A DNA stretch of 64,000 nucleotides, taken from NCBI RefSeq assembly GCF_003368325.1, contig NZ_CP031466.1, positions 248,001 to 312,000 of the forward strand, in the 5' to 3' direction. Below are positions 35,436 through 44,452 of this stretch, one piece after another. Under the pieces are notes generated by a model. That model was not told the DNA's origin. It ran no database searches and was given only the letters and a program-made list of their open reading frames with translations. This stretch comes from Paraburkholderia caffeinilytica. Lineage in GTDB: Bacteria; Pseudomonadota; Gammaproteobacteria; Burkholderiales; Burkholderiaceae. Position numbers and translations under genes: made by a program. Position 1 is the first letter of the stretch. Every line of letters starts with the position of its first letter.

Positions 35436-36221
35436 ATGACCAAGCAATCCAACACCGCCCTGATCACCGGCGCATCCAGCGGCATCGGCCGGGAATTGGC
35501 AACGATCCATGCAAAGAAGAGAGGCGACCTCGTGCTGGTAGCGCGCTCACGCGACAAGCTCGACGCGCTGAAGCGGGAACTCGAGGCTCAGTACGGCATC
35601 GCCGCGACCGTCATCGCGGAGGATCTGTCGAAGCCGGGCGCCGCGCAACGGATCTTCGAGCAGACACAAGCGCATGGCATCACGATCGACGTGTTGATCA
35701 ACAACGCCGGCTTTGGTGGACATGGGCTGTTTCACGAGCAAAACCTGGCGGGCATTCAGGCGATGATGCAGGTCAACATGGCGACGCTGACCGAGCTGAC
35801 GCACCTCTATCTCAATGGCATGGTGCAGCGTAAGCGCGGTCGCATCCTGAACGTGTCGTCGACTGCGTCGTTCATGCCCGGCCCGCTGCAAGCGGTTTAC
35901 TACGCTACCAAGGCCTACGTGACGTCATTCACTCAGGCCATTGCTGAAGAGGTGGCCGTCTATAACGTCACGGCAACCGCGCTGTGCCCTGGGGCCGTGG
36001 CCACCGGATTTGTAGAGGCCGGCAACCTCGAGGGCGTGGATATCTGGAAGCAGGCGAAGTCGGCGGAGTCGGTGGCACAATGCGGCTACGACGCCATGGA
36101 GCGTGGCGAACTCATCGCATTCAATGAGGGCAAGCTGAAATTCCTGCTGAACTGGGTCGTGCCACTGCTGCCGCGCAGGACCACGCTCAAGATGTCGCGC
36201 CAGGCAATGGAAAAGGCCTGA
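35436..36221 (+). CDS. Short-chain dehydrogenase/reductase
   Basis: The 261-residue protein is a classical SDR of the DltE-like group: cofactor motif TGASSGIGRE (about residues 11-20), NNAG at 89-92, the serine of NVSS at about 141-142 and the active-site pair Tyr155/Lys159 in YYATK. ATG at 35436 is preceded by GAGGAAG though spacing is short; ATG at 35409 is an alternative. The AraC gene begins 26 bases after its stop and is likely co-transcribed. The substrate is unknown. Confidence 0.9.
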   Translation: MTKQSNTALITGASSGIGRELATIHAKKRGDLVLVARSRDKLDALKRELEAQYGIAATVIAEDLSKPGAAQRIFEQTQAHGITIDVLINNAGFGGHGLFHEQNLAGIQAMMQVNMATLTELTHLYLNGMVQRKRGRILNVSSTASFMPGPLQAVYYATKAYVTSFTQAIAEEVAVYNVTATALCPGAVATGFVEAGNLEGVDIWKQAKSAESVAQCGYDAMERGELIAFNEGKLKFLLNWVVPLLPRRTTLKMSRQAMEKA

Positions 36222-36247
36222 CCACCGACCGCATCAGGCGATACACG

Positions 36248-37243
36248 ATGAAACGAGCTAACCGCTTCGTGATCGGCAGCAACTGGAGGTTGATGCTGAG
36301 CGACATGCAGATCGATCCTTCCGCGGTGCTGGCCCACGCGGGCTTGCCCGCTGATCTGTTCCTTCGTGGCGACATCGCGCTGTCACCGCCTGACTACTTT
36401 CGGCTATGGCGTGGCATTGAGCTGGCCGCTGGCGATCGGCAAGTAGCGTTGTTGCTTGCCGAACACTTCAAGGCCGAAGCCTTTGACGCTCCCATCTTCG
36501 CCAGCCTGTGCAGCCCGAATTTCAACGTCGCCGCCAGACGCCTGAGTCACTACAAGCCTTTGATTGGCCCGATGCTGCTGGACGTCGATCAGAGCCTGAA
36601 ATCGACGCGCCTGACCTTGAGCCTTTATGGCGCCGAGGACCGATTCCCTCATTCGCTCAGTCTTACCGAACTGGTGTTCTTCTGCCAGCTGATCCGGGTC
36701 GGCACGCGCAAGCGCATCGTGCCGCAGGCGACTTGTGTACCCGAACTACCGCGAGACATCGCGCCTTATGAAGCGTACTTCGGGTGCCCGTTGCGCCAGG
36801 CCGACAGCACTGAGATTCGTTTCTCAGCGGCCGATGCGTCCACGCCATTCCTGACCTCGAATGCCGCCATGTGGGACTTCTTCGAAAGCAAGCTGAACCA
36901 GAAGCTAGCCGATATGGACGCTCGCGCTAGCACCGCGGAGCGGGTTCGTGCGGTGCTTCTTGAGGCGCTCCCCAGCGGTGAGGCGAGTATCGAAACGGTC
37001 GCTGAACGATTGGCAATGAGCAAGCGCACGTTGCAGCGCAAGCTGACTGCCGAGGCCGAAAGCTTTCAGAGCGTCCTGACGTCGACGCGGACCGAACTGG
37101 CCGACCATTACCTGAAACGGTCGGCGTTGTCGTTGGCGGAGATTTCTTTTCTGCTGGGATTTCAGGAACCCAACTCGTTCATCCGCGCGTACCAAGGATG
37201 GAAAGGGATGTCGCCAGGTTTCTTTCGAATGGAGGTCCATTGA
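36248..37243 (+). CDS. AraC-family regulator (OruR/ArgR-like N-terminal domain)
   Basis: The 331-residue protein has an N-terminal arabinose-binding-like domain of the type found in OruR-like regulators (about residues 20-200, SAVLAHAGLPADLF and LWRGIELAAGD) and a C-terminal AraC DNA-binding domain (about 240-328, ERLAMSKRTLQRKLTAE and LLGFQEPNSFIRAYQGWKGMSP). It follows the SDR gene by 26 bases, so it probably regulates its own operon or a linked ketone/alcohol pathway. The ATG has no strong ribosome binding site, consistent with coupling. Confidence 0.9.
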   Translation: MKRANRFVIGSNWRLMLSDMQIDPSAVLAHAGLPADLFLRGDIALSPPDYFRLWRGIELAAGDRQVALLLAEHFKAEAFDAPIFASLCSPNFNVAARRLSHYKPLIGPMLLDVDQSLKSTRLTLSLYGAEDRFPHSLSLTELVFFCQLIRVGTRKRIVPQATCVPELPRDIAPYEAYFGCPLRQADSTEIRFSAADASTPFLTSNAAMWDFFESKLNQKLADMDARASTAERVRAVLLEALPSGEASIETVAERLAMSKRTLQRKLTAEAESFQSVLTSTRTELADHYLKRSALSLAEISFLLGFQEPNSFIRAYQGWKGMSPGFFRMEVH

Positions 37244-37385
37244 TTAGCGGACCGCACGCGGGCATGATCAGTCGTTGAGCCGCATGCCTTTCATCGGCGA
37301 CAATCCAGTTAGCCAGTTACTCAGCAAGCGAGACAACACCACTTCTGCGGCATGACTTGCGACTTCTCATCCGTCATTCACGCAT

Positions 37386-37970
37386 CTATTGCCTCAAAAG
37401 CGGCGTGACAACACGTTGCAGGCGCTCGGACGTCCAAACGGGAGATTTATCGTCCCACCCGTTGTCCGCCAGGAGACCCGTACGTCCGATCGTGAAGCTC
37501 ACTGGAATGCGCCACATGCGCCCATAGTCGCCTGCCCAGGCGCTGCCCAGCAGACCCACTGGAAAGCTCAGGCTCGCGGCAATCTCGCGAACCGCAGACA
37601 GGTCGTCGGCTCCATCCAGACTGAACCCGAGCACTTGCAGACCCCGATCCGCATTGCGCGCGGCATAGGCGGACAACAGAGGCAGTTCGTCACGGCATGG
37701 TTCACACCAGGTGGCCCAGAACGTCAGAATGATCACGTTGCCAAGCAGATCGGCGGTGCTGATGTTTCGCCCATCCAGCGTATGAAGGACGAGCGACGGT
37801 GCAGGTTGACCAACGGCCAGCGTGGCGGCGCGGGTCGCCGACGATCGGCCCAACCCGCTCGCCGCTAGAGACAATGCAAGCACTGCACGCAACCACGCCC
37901 GCCGCGCGGTCGAAGTCGAGGGGGCGGAGTCTGTATGCGCCAGTGGCGCCCGCATTACGTCAGAACGCAT
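37386..37970 (-). CDS. TlpA/ResA-like periplasmic thiol:disulfide protein
   Basis: The 194-residue protein has an N-terminal signal or anchor (about residues 22-49, WLRAVLALSLAASGLGRSSATRA) and a thioredoxin fold with active-site WCEPC (Cys89, Cys92), characteristic of TlpA-like reductants that keep periplasmic metal-site cysteines reduced. The start overlaps the end of the upstream outer membrane protein gene by 11 bases, indicating one operon. In context it may maintain cysteines of the CATCGC-containing neighbour or help load copper. Confidence 0.85.
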   Translation of the reverse strand: MRSDVMRAPLAHTDSAPSTSTARRAWLRAVLALSLAASGLGRSSATRAATLAVGQPAPSLVLHTLDGRNISTADLLGNVIILTFWATWCEPCRDELPLLSAYAARNADRGLQVLGFSLDGADDLSAVREIAASLSFPVGLLGSAWAGDYGRMWRIPVSFTIGRTGLLADNGWDDKSPVWTSERLQRVVTPLLRQ

Positions 37971-39018
37971 AGCTCATCCCCACATTGCCGGTCCAGCGTG
38001 GAAACAACTGATACCCGTCGAGCTTGCTGTATATCGCGCGCTGCACGAAGCCATACACCTCGAGGTTTTTCCATACGTTGACGGTGATGCCGGGGCTGAC
38101 GTAGACGACCGTTCCCGCGGTATTTGCACTGTCCGCGAGCGTGCCCTGATCATGGCTCTTGCGGGTCACGTTGATCTGCAACTGCGGAACCCACTTCGGG
38201 TTTGCTTCATAGCGCAGTCCCACGCTCAAGCTGGCCAGATTTCCAGGGCGATATGTCGCGCCGGGGTGATCGAGATTTTCGACGATTGCTGACTGGAATT
38301 GCCCGTTGATGAACGCGTCGAAGTTCTGGCTGATTGCCTGGTAATAGTAGGCGCCGACAATCAGGTCGGTACTGCCGGTGCCGGGCTGCAGGCTGGTGTC
38401 GAGCGCCTGGCCTGCTGCCGCATTGGGGCCGTTCGAGAAGAACACGGGATTGTGCCCAACGGTTGCACCCGTATCGACGTTCTGACCACCGTACCGGCCC
38501 GTGGGTAACTTGACACCAAGCTGCAATCCAAGGTTGTGCGTCGGCAGAAAACCCTGATAGCTGGCGATGAGCTTGATATCTCCCAGACCTTTGCTGGTTG
38601 CGCCGCTCACGTTGTCGGGTGTGAGCTGGTCCGTCGTCGCGTTGCCGTACGTCGTGTGGCTACGGTAGATGTAAGGAATGAGCGCGCTGAAATTCCAGCT
38701 CGCACTGGGGCTATAGCTGATGCCGAGATTGATGTATCGATTGATCGTCTGGCGCTCCACCTCCTGGCTGCCACCGGCGTCGTTGATGCTGGCGGGTTGT
38801 GTGTTCGACACTGAACCTGTGCCGCTGCGCAACTGGTTCTGGTTGATGAAGTCGTATTCGATGTTGATTCGCCAGCCTGGGGCGGCGGAATAGCCCATCG
38901 CTGCATCGGTGCTCAACGAGCAGCCGCAAGTGGCGCAGGCGTGAGCCGCACTGGGAACGATCGCGGCCATGACGAAAGGCAGCGTGCAGCGCAATAGCGC
39001 ATTCTGGTTGGTAGACAT
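37960..39018 (-). CDS. Outer membrane beta-barrel protein with N-terminal CATCGC motif
   Basis: The 352-residue protein has a signal peptide ending near AHA followed at once by CATCGCSL, a three-cysteine motif suited to metal binding. The remainder is rich in alternating aromatic/polar strands and ends in Ala-Phe, as expected of an outer membrane barrel of the meta-pathway-like/transporter group. GAGAGGAAA precedes the ATG. It is encoded upstream of the TlpA-like gene and downstream of a DUF2946 gene on the same strand. A role in metal (perhaps copper) handling is inferred from the cysteines and neighbours. Confidence 0.78.
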   Translation of the reverse strand: MSTNQNALLRCTLPFVMAAIVPSAAHACATCGCSLSTDAAMGYSAAPGWRINIEYDFINQNQLRSGTGSVSNTQPASINDAGGSQEVERQTINRYINLGISYSPSASWNFSALIPYIYRSHTTYGNATTDQLTPDNVSGATSKGLGDIKLIASYQGFLPTHNLGLQLGVKLPTGRYGGQNVDTGATVGHNPVFFSNGPNAAAGQALDTSLQPGTGSTDLIVGAYYYQAISQNFDAFINGQFQSAIVENLDHPGATYRPGNLASLSVGLRYEANPKWVPQLQINVTRKSHDQGTLADSANTAGTVVYVSPGITVNVWKNLEVYGFVQRAIYSKLDGYQLFPRWTGNVGMSYAF

Positions 39019-39155
39019 GATTTCCTCTCCGCTTCACACGGATACGCGCCGACCCCTTCCTGAGTGGAAGGACGTGGATGTTTTCCTGAGACGACAGACT
39101 GCCGCGACGGCCTGATCACAAAGCAGGCTGACGCTTCAGTTGACAGAAGCAACGA

Positions 39156-39521
39156 CTAGGAAAGGACGGGAGGAGCGCGAGGCCGGCCAGAGGGAAACGC
39201 GGCTGCGTGAGGGACAAACGGAGGCGGCGCCGATACTTGCGCATCCGCTAACGATAGTGTTGCAACGAGACCAGCCGGAGGGACGCCCGGCGCGGCTACA
39301 TGATGAGCGAGGAAATCGCAGTATCCACATGCCGCGATCTTGTCTGGGAACGCATGGTGTGCGGCGGGAGCGCCACTGTCGACCGCCGAACAAATCGCAC
39401 TGACCGGTTCGTCGGCGCGGGACGCAACGAGCAACTGACTCACGAGCGGCGCGAAAACGACGAGCCACATGGCGATGAGGCCAAGCCATGCGACAGCGTG
39501 TTGGTGGGCGCGGAGCTTCAT
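39156..39521 (-). CDS. DUF2946 membrane-anchored protein
   Basis: The 121-residue protein has an N-terminal membrane segment (about residues 10-32, VAWLGLIAMWLVVFAPLVSQLL), then a conserved ACGYCDFLAHH stretch diagnostic of DUF2946, a family often found beside copper-resistance and copper-acquisition genes. Its ATG overlaps the stop of the small upstream gene as ATGA, so translation is coupled. It lies 137 bases upstream of the outer membrane protein gene on the same strand. Confidence 0.8.
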   Translation of the reverse strand: MKLRAHQHAVAWLGLIAMWLVVFAPLVSQLLVASRADEPVSAICSAVDSGAPAAHHAFPDKIAACGYCDFLAHHVAAPGVPPAGLVATLSLADAQVSAPPPFVPHAAAFPSGRPRAPPVLS

Positions 39522-39802
39522 GGGTAGTCAAAGATTTTCAGGACTCTGTCCATCGGATGGCGAGCCTTTATGGCGCTTTCCTTACGCCTGCCATCGGCCC
39601 GAGCGGGCCGGACCGGCTGGACAGATACCGAATCGGGTAACTGAAAGTCAGGGCCGTTTCGCGCGGAACAGAAAGCGCCCGCGATCAGATCGGCACTTTG
39701 ATCGGCCGAAAGGGTTTGCGAGGCCGGTGGTGCGAGCATTGCCATCGGGATTGAAAGCAATCTGAGAATGCCGCCAATCTTCGAGTAGAAAAGGCGAGGC
39801 AT
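39518..39802 (-). CDS. Small secreted hypothetical protein upstream of DUF2946
   Basis: The 94-residue frame begins with a signal-peptide-like segment (LRLLSIPMAMLAPPASQT) followed by a polar tail with a single cysteine. I recognise no family. Support for it being real comes from the ATGA overlap of its stop with the DUF2946 start and its codon use. It would be the first gene of the envelope cluster. Confidence 0.5.
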   Translation of the reverse strand: MPRLFYSKIGGILRLLSIPMAMLAPPASQTLSADQSADLIAGAFCSARNGPDFQLPDSVSVQPVRPARADGRRKESAIKARHPMDRVLKIFDYP

Positions 39803-40014
39803 GATCGTGACGGAATGACCGGCCAGCTAGTGTGTTGCAGACGATTATCGCGCGCGCCTTTGACGGTTCCGATGGGTAGATGCCCTACAAATAGGTAGGG
39901 AAAGAAGGGGGTATATTGACGCTTCGGGGGACCGCAGACCTTCAGCGGTTTAGAGCGTGAGGCGCTCATTCTGCTGCGTACCGATTCCGACCGGGCGCTC
40001 AAGGAGACATGACC

Positions 40015-40323
40015 ATGACAAAGCTCATCGCACTGTACAAGACGCCGTCAAACCCGGATGCATTCGATGCGTACTACTTCTCGAATCATGTGCCGCTTGC
40101 CAAAACGATATCCGGGCTTCGGCGCTATGAAGTGAGTGCCGGGCCGGTCACGACCCCGCAAGGCGACGCTCCCTATCATCTTGCAGCAATCCTGAGCTTT
40201 GATTCGATGGATGCGCTGCAACAGGCGCTCAAATCACCCGAAGGCCGAGCGACAGCGGGTGATCTAGCCAATTTCGCGCAGGCCGGTGTCGAGCTTTTGG
40301 TATTCGATACCCAAGACGTTTAA
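40015..40323 (+). CDS. EthD-family protein
   Basis: The 102-residue protein belongs to the EthD family (dimeric alpha/beta barrel): KLIALYKTPSNPDAFDAYYFSNHVPLA at the N terminus contains the family YYxxHVPLA pattern. EthD proteins accompany cytochrome P450 or ether/aromatic degradation systems, with unclear activity. ATG at 40015 is eight bases after AAGGAG; ATG at 40009 is only two bases from it and so is less likely. It stands alone, with no P450 or ferredoxin gene next to it. Confidence 0.87.
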   Translation: MTKLIALYKTPSNPDAFDAYYFSNHVPLAKTISGLRRYEVSAGPVTTPQGDAPYHLAAILSFDSMDALQQALKSPEGRATAGDLANFAQAGVELLVFDTQDV

Positions 40324-40413
40324 GGCTGGATAGTGTCTCGGTCGCATACGTCAACGATCTGGCAATGCGCCTGGCACCGAATAACGCGACATTGATTTGC
40401 ATACCTTGCAGTC

Positions 40414-40692
40414 CTATGCGGCGAACCAGTCGTGGGCGGCAATTGGGCCACCGGCTTGCTGCATGCGACCGCCTTCAACCAGACCGCCAAGATCCACGGG
40501 TGCGTAGCCAAAATCGTTGACGAGTCCGATCACCACCGCCTTTGCTTCCCTGTCGTCACCTGAGACGAAGATGACGCGTTTTCCGTCATGAAACACCGGA
40601 CCTTTGCCGTAGTGTTCCATGCGGATGGCATTGAACGCCTTGACGACACGAACCCCTGGCGCGTGTGCCGCGACGATCTCGCTGGCGCCCAT
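40414..40692 (-). pseudogene. Truncated NADPH-dependent F420-reductase-like protein
   Basis: The 92-residue frame reads VVKAFNAI, GKRVIFVSGDD and APVDLGGLVEGGRMQQAGGP, which match the C-terminal half of NADPH-dependent F420 reductase-like proteins. The N-terminal Rossmann half with GxGxxG is missing; upstream sequence in any frame does not supply it before the MaoC-like gene at 40793. It is probably a remnant left by a deletion rather than a functional small gene. Confidence 0.7.
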
Positions 40693-40792
40693 GCAAGGCC
40701 TGGGGAAATCGCGCAGTTTGACTGGCCGTGCTGCTCGGAGCGGTCCCGCATCGGCGCCCGCAGGGCGTCGATTTGGAGCGTCACGCGCGACT

Positions 40793-41269
40793 TCAGTTTG
40801 TGGACGGATTCAGCATCGGGGCGCTCCGGCGCGAGACGATCAGCTTTGCGTTCAGGTTTTGCACAACTTCGCCATGCTGATTGATCGTTCTGGAGCGCAG
40901 CACCAGCATTCCGCGATCGGTGCGTGAGCGGGATGGGATTAGCTCCACGACTTCGCTTTCGACATGCAGCACGTCGCCGGGGCGCGTCGGCATCTTCCAT
41001 TCGATTTCGCCGCCGGCGCCGAGCACGCCGTTGGCCAGCTTCGGGCCACCTGAGACGAGCAGGCGCATGGTGATCGCTGCGGTATGCCAGCCGCTTGCGG
41101 CGAGTCCACCGAACATTGTGTCGCGTGCGGCTTCGTCGTCGAGATGGAACGGCTGCGGATCGAACTCCGCGGCGAACCGTTTGATATCGGCAGCGCTGAC
41201 GTCATGCGTGCCGGTGGTGAAGGTGTCGCCGACCTTGAGGTCGTCGAAATAGAGCGTCTGCTGACTCAT
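40793..41269 (-). CDS. MaoC-like hot-dog dehydratase
   Basis: The 158-residue protein is a MaoC/(R)-hydratase-like hot-dog fold protein: FDPQPFHLDDEAA contains the catalytic Asp and His of the family, followed by GLAASGWHTAA. Such enzymes hydrate enoyl-CoA esters. It starts 12 bases after AAAGGA. It lies directly upstream of the truncated reductase on the same strand, but no other acyl-CoA genes are nearby. Confidence 0.9.
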   Translation of the reverse strand: MSQQTLYFDDLKVGDTFTTGTHDVSAADIKRFAAEFDPQPFHLDDEAARDTMFGGLAASGWHTAAITMRLLVSGGPKLANGVLGAGGEIEWKMPTRPGDVLHVESEVVELIPSRSRTDRGMLVLRSRTINQHGEVVQNLNAKLIVSRRSAPMLNPSTN

Positions 41270-41739
41270 GACCTTGTCCTTTCAGGCTGGGGAGGGCGGG
41301 CCGATCGATTGATTTCGTTCGCTGTCCCACATCTCGCTTTTCCTGCGTGAGCGTCGGTCCTCTGGGGCGCTGGTGCGGCGCGTGCGGGCCGATGAACTTA
41401 TCGTAGCCGTTGTGGCGGCGCGCTGTTTGCGTTTTCGTGCACGGAAGGTTGCTGTATGGCGCGCTTGCAGTCTTCGTCGAATCTGGGAGATGGTGCTGAC
41501 AAGCCCAGTCAGGCTGCTGTGCGATGCAGCAATCCTGATCGTGATCTTGAGCGCCGGGCAGAGTCCGTGCTCGGCACCGCCGCGAACATCTTCTATACGG
41601 ACTTTCATCAGAAGATATTCATTGGGCCCGACATTGAATTGGGCATTGATGGCGGAGGCGGTGAGCCAGCGATATCGCCGACAGACCAGGCAGCGCTTGC
41701 CCGACAGCGCAAGCCGCCTGCCTGTTCGTGCATGGATGG
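41270..41739. other. Gene-free stretch after the MaoC-like gene
   Basis: About 470 bases hold only overlapping short frames on both strands (for example plus 41456-41743 and minus 41282-41608). None has a ribosome binding site, a recognisable domain or consistent codon use. Decayed coding sequence is possible. No RNA structure or repeat stood out. Confidence 0.35.
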
Positions 41740-42219
41740 TTAATGCTGCACGGGAGCCGGCTGTTGGGCCGCGTCTGCTTCTTCGATCGTTGCGGATTTG
41801 GTTGACGCTCGTTTGCTAGGGCTGGGCTTCGTGGCTGCCGGTGTTTCCGTTGTTGCTATTTTTGATGCCTCTGCAAGAAGGCGCGCGGCACGGTTCGCGG
41901 TGATGCGGCTTTGAGGGACGCCCTTCGCATCGAGTGCGATTACCTGGTATAGCTCACGGTCACATTCGAGCTCCCGTTGATATTGCTCTGCTGTGTCGAC
42001 GAGCAGTTCAAGCATGGTTTGTTGACGCCGTCTTTCGTCGCTTGTGATGGCAGGATTCCTACATATTGAGGACGAAAGTGTGATCAATGTGTTGAGTTGG
42101 CTCAACTGCCGGTTGCAGAGGTCGAAGGTCTGCAATGCAAGTTTCTCGTACTGGAGCGCGTCGACAGGCGGGCGTGAAGCGGGTTGGGATTGTTTTGTAT
42201 TTGTGGAATGGCTGTTCAT
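41740..42219 (-). CDS. Hypothetical helical protein with structured leader
   Basis: The 159-residue protein is not recognised. Residues about 20-110 look alpha-helical (LALQTFDLCNRQLSQLNTLI, QQTMLELLVDTAEQYQRELE) and the C-terminal 40 residues are alanine/proline/lysine-rich and probably disordered. ATG at 42219 is preceded by GGGAGG at seven bases. The frame is open far upstream, but that part coincides with the structured leader and is not coding in my view. Expression may be controlled by that leader. Confidence 0.7.
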   Translation of the reverse strand: MNSHSTNTKQSQPASRPPVDALQYEKLALQTFDLCNRQLSQLNTLITLSSSICRNPAITSDERRRQQTMLELLVDTAEQYQRELECDRELYQVIALDAKGVPQSRITANRAARLLAEASKIATTETPAATKPSPSKRASTKSATIEEADAAQQPAPVQH

Positions 42220-42290
42220 GGTGCGACCTCCCTGGTACTTCCTGGATCGCCCGACACTCGCTTGGGGTAGTGGGTGAGCGGGCACGTGGC

Positions 42291-42435
42291 GGGTTTGGAA
42301 GACCGGCTCTATACCATACCGGCGAGCCTCGCGGCTCCCCCACCACAGCCCGCCCATTGGAATATAGACGTGCAGAGGTAGACGCACGACCCGCGTGAGC
42401 GGGTGTGCGGGTATAGAGAACAGGCTTCCACACCT
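42291..42435 (-). ncRNA. Structured leader resembling phage C4 antisense RNA
   Basis: Upstream of the hypothetical gene the minus strand can fold into an enclosing long-range stem and inner hairpins. GGAAG/CTTCC (42297-42301 with 42425-42429) and CTCTATACC/GGTATAGAG (42307-42315 with 42410-42418) are exactly complementary; inside are ACCCGC-GTGA-GCGGGT (42389-42404) and GAGCC-TCGC-GGCTC (42324-42337). The motif GGGCTGTGGTGGGGGAGCC on the minus strand recalls, from memory, the core of C4 antisense RNAs of P1/P4-like phages. The family assignment is tentative; the structure itself is clear. Confidence 0.45.
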
Positions 42436-42658
42436 GACCGCCGGGTGTATCCCGATGGCTTGATGATTATAAATCAAGGCGAGGGCGTAGCGATCAACCA
42501 GGCGGGCTAAGTGTTTGCGTTTGGCTGATTGGATAAGGCTTCGGCATGAAGCCAAGCATAGCCAGCGACTGCGTGCTCACTGCGGTTTCCCCGCCTCCGC
42601 CTCTAAAGATTCAGAGTTGACCGTCGATATAAAGAGAAGCGCGAAACGGTCAAAAATA

Positions 42659-44452
42659 GTGAAAATCCATCGAACCTTACTTTTCTCGTTGTGGGCAGTC
42701 AGTCTTTCTGCGTACGCCAACTTCACCAAGCCCGTCGATATCAGCGCTGAATTTCTGCGTTACAGGCACTCCCCGCAAGCCATGGCAGTGTTTGGAAGCG
42801 ACATCAGCGACGATCCCGCGATCGGAGCACCCGTGAGATCTGCGCTGTATTTTGAGCAGGCTAAGTTATCTGCCAAAACAAACCAGCATCTGAGCGCCAT
42901 ACGGAACTTCACTCGTGCGCTCGACCTATCCCCAACTGCGGCGGCCTTCATTTATCGCGGCATTGTGCACGAGCAACTTGGCGAAACCGACGCGGCCGCG
43001 CGAGATTTCACAGCGGCGCTGCAACTCGAGCATGACAATGTATACGCCTGGCTGGACCTCGGAAACCTGGCACTCTCGCTCGAGCAATATGACGTGGCCA
43101 TCGGCAGTTTCAGCCATGCTATGGACAACGGCAAGCAAAGCGCGGACATCTATGTCTCAAGAGGCAATGCGTATCGTGCAAAGGGCGACGCGGAAAACTC
43201 ACTTCTTGACTATGACGCTGCTATCGCACGGGCACCGTTCGATCCTCGCGCACATTTTGGAAAAGCGGTCGTCTTTTACAATATGGGCAATCTGGAAGGT
43301 GCCGAATCTGAGTTCAACACCACGTTGAGGCTAAACCCGAACGATCTGGATTCCATGCGGGGTCTGGCGATGGTTTTGCGCGATCAGCACAGGTATTCTG
43401 AATCGATAGCGACTTATACATCGGCCTTAAAAATGAAGCCTGGAGACGCGTTACTGATCAGCGGGCGAGCGTGGGCATATGAAGAAATGGGCGATTTACC
43501 GCACGCGATTTCTGACTATTCTCAAGCGATTGCACTTCAGCCGAATGACGAATTTGTGCTCCGGCTGCGGGGACTAGCCTACGATCATCAGGGCGACTAC
43601 AGCAAAGCTATTGCTGACTTCACTCAAGTGACCCGGCTTGCTCCTAACAGCGCGCGAGGATACGCGCTGTGGGCGGATGCGCTTGAACATTCGCACCGCA
43701 GCGAAGAATCAATCGAAGTTCTCTCGCGCGCAATCCAATTAATGCCAGATGACGTGAGTCTTCGCTATGACCTTGCGGTCGTGCTGGAACACAGGGGCGA
43801 CTACGCGTCTGCGATTCAGGAATATCAAGTCATCTTGCGGATCTCCCCGACGGATGTAGACAACCGTATCTGGCTCGCTGACGACGAAACCACGCTGGGT
43901 CGATATCAGGACGCTGCCCGCGACTACGAGATCGCCAGTCGTGCTGCTCCCGACAAAGGAACGCTTCTCTTTGGACGCGCGCAGTTGTCGTTTTACACCG
44001 GGGACTTTCGTCGAGCAGATGCGGACCTTGCAAGATGGCAAGACTTGCATCGACAGGGAAAGATCGATGCGTTGGCCACAACTCCGTACTATGTCGCCAT
44101 CTGGCGACATCTTGTTGCGCTCAGGCTGGATGTCGACGATAGGACGGTCCTCGAGGAGGAGTCCGCGCATTTGGATGCGGGACGCTGGCCTTTCCCTGTG
44201 CTGGCGTTCTACATGGGTAAAGCGACTGCTGCGGCGTTGCAGTCGGCTATCAATCGTGGGGGCATACAGGATCGAGAAGGCGAGCTATGCGAAGCAGACG
44301 CTTATCTTGGAGAGTGGCGGCTGGCTCAAGGCGATGCGATCGGTGCAAGGCAGAGTTTTGACGCGGCGAGCGCAGAATGCCCGGTTGATTTCATCGAGAA
44401 GGTCTTGGCAAAGCAGGAGCTGGCGAGGATGGCGGAGGCGGTGAAGAAGTAG
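42659..44452 (+). CDS. Secreted TPR-repeat protein
   Basis: The protein, about 597 residues from the GTG at 42659, has an N-terminal signal peptide (TLLFSLWAVSLSAYA) and then about ten tetratricopeptide repeats, visible as recurring patterns such as AIRNFTRALDLSP, SIATYTSALKMKPG, AISDYSQAIALQPND and AIADFTQVTRLAPN. It should act as a protein-protein scaffold in the periplasm or outer membrane, as in peptidoglycan or polysaccharide export machines. The start is uncertain because the frame is open to 42515. Codon use is less GC-rich than in neighbouring genes, which may indicate transfer. Confidence 0.8.
   Translation: MKIHRTLLFSLWAVSLSAYANFTKPVDISAEFLRYRHSPQAMAVFGSDISDDPAIGAPVRSALYFEQAKLSAKTNQHLSAIRNFTRALDLSPTAAAFIYRGIVHEQLGETDAAARDFTAALQLEHDNVYAWLDLGNLALSLEQYDVAIGSFSHAMDNGKQSADIYVSRGNAYRAKGDAENSLLDYDAAIARAPFDPRAHFGKAVVFYNMGNLEGAESEFNTTLRLNPNDLDSMRGLAMVLRDQHRYSESIATYTSALKMKPGDALLISGRAWAYEEMGDLPHAISDYSQAIALQPNDEFVLRLRGLAYDHQGDYSKAIADFTQVTRLAPNSARGYALWADALEHSHRSEESIEVLSRAIQLMPDDVSLRYDLAVVLEHRGDYASAIQEYQVILRISPTDVDNRIWLADDETTLGRYQDAARDYEIASRAAPDKGTLLFGRAQLSFYTGDFRRADADLARWQDLHRQGKIDALATTPYYVAIWRHLVALRLDVDDRTVLEEESAHLDAGRWPFPVLAFYMGKATAAALQSAINRGGIQDREGELCEADAYLGEWRLAQGDAIGARQSFDAASAECPVDFIEKVLAKQELARMAEAVKK

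Noticed and set aside
41456..41743. 95-codon plus-strand frame in the gene-free stretch
   Set aside because: No ribosome binding site, no recognisable motif, and it overlaps the end of the minus-strand gene at 41740.
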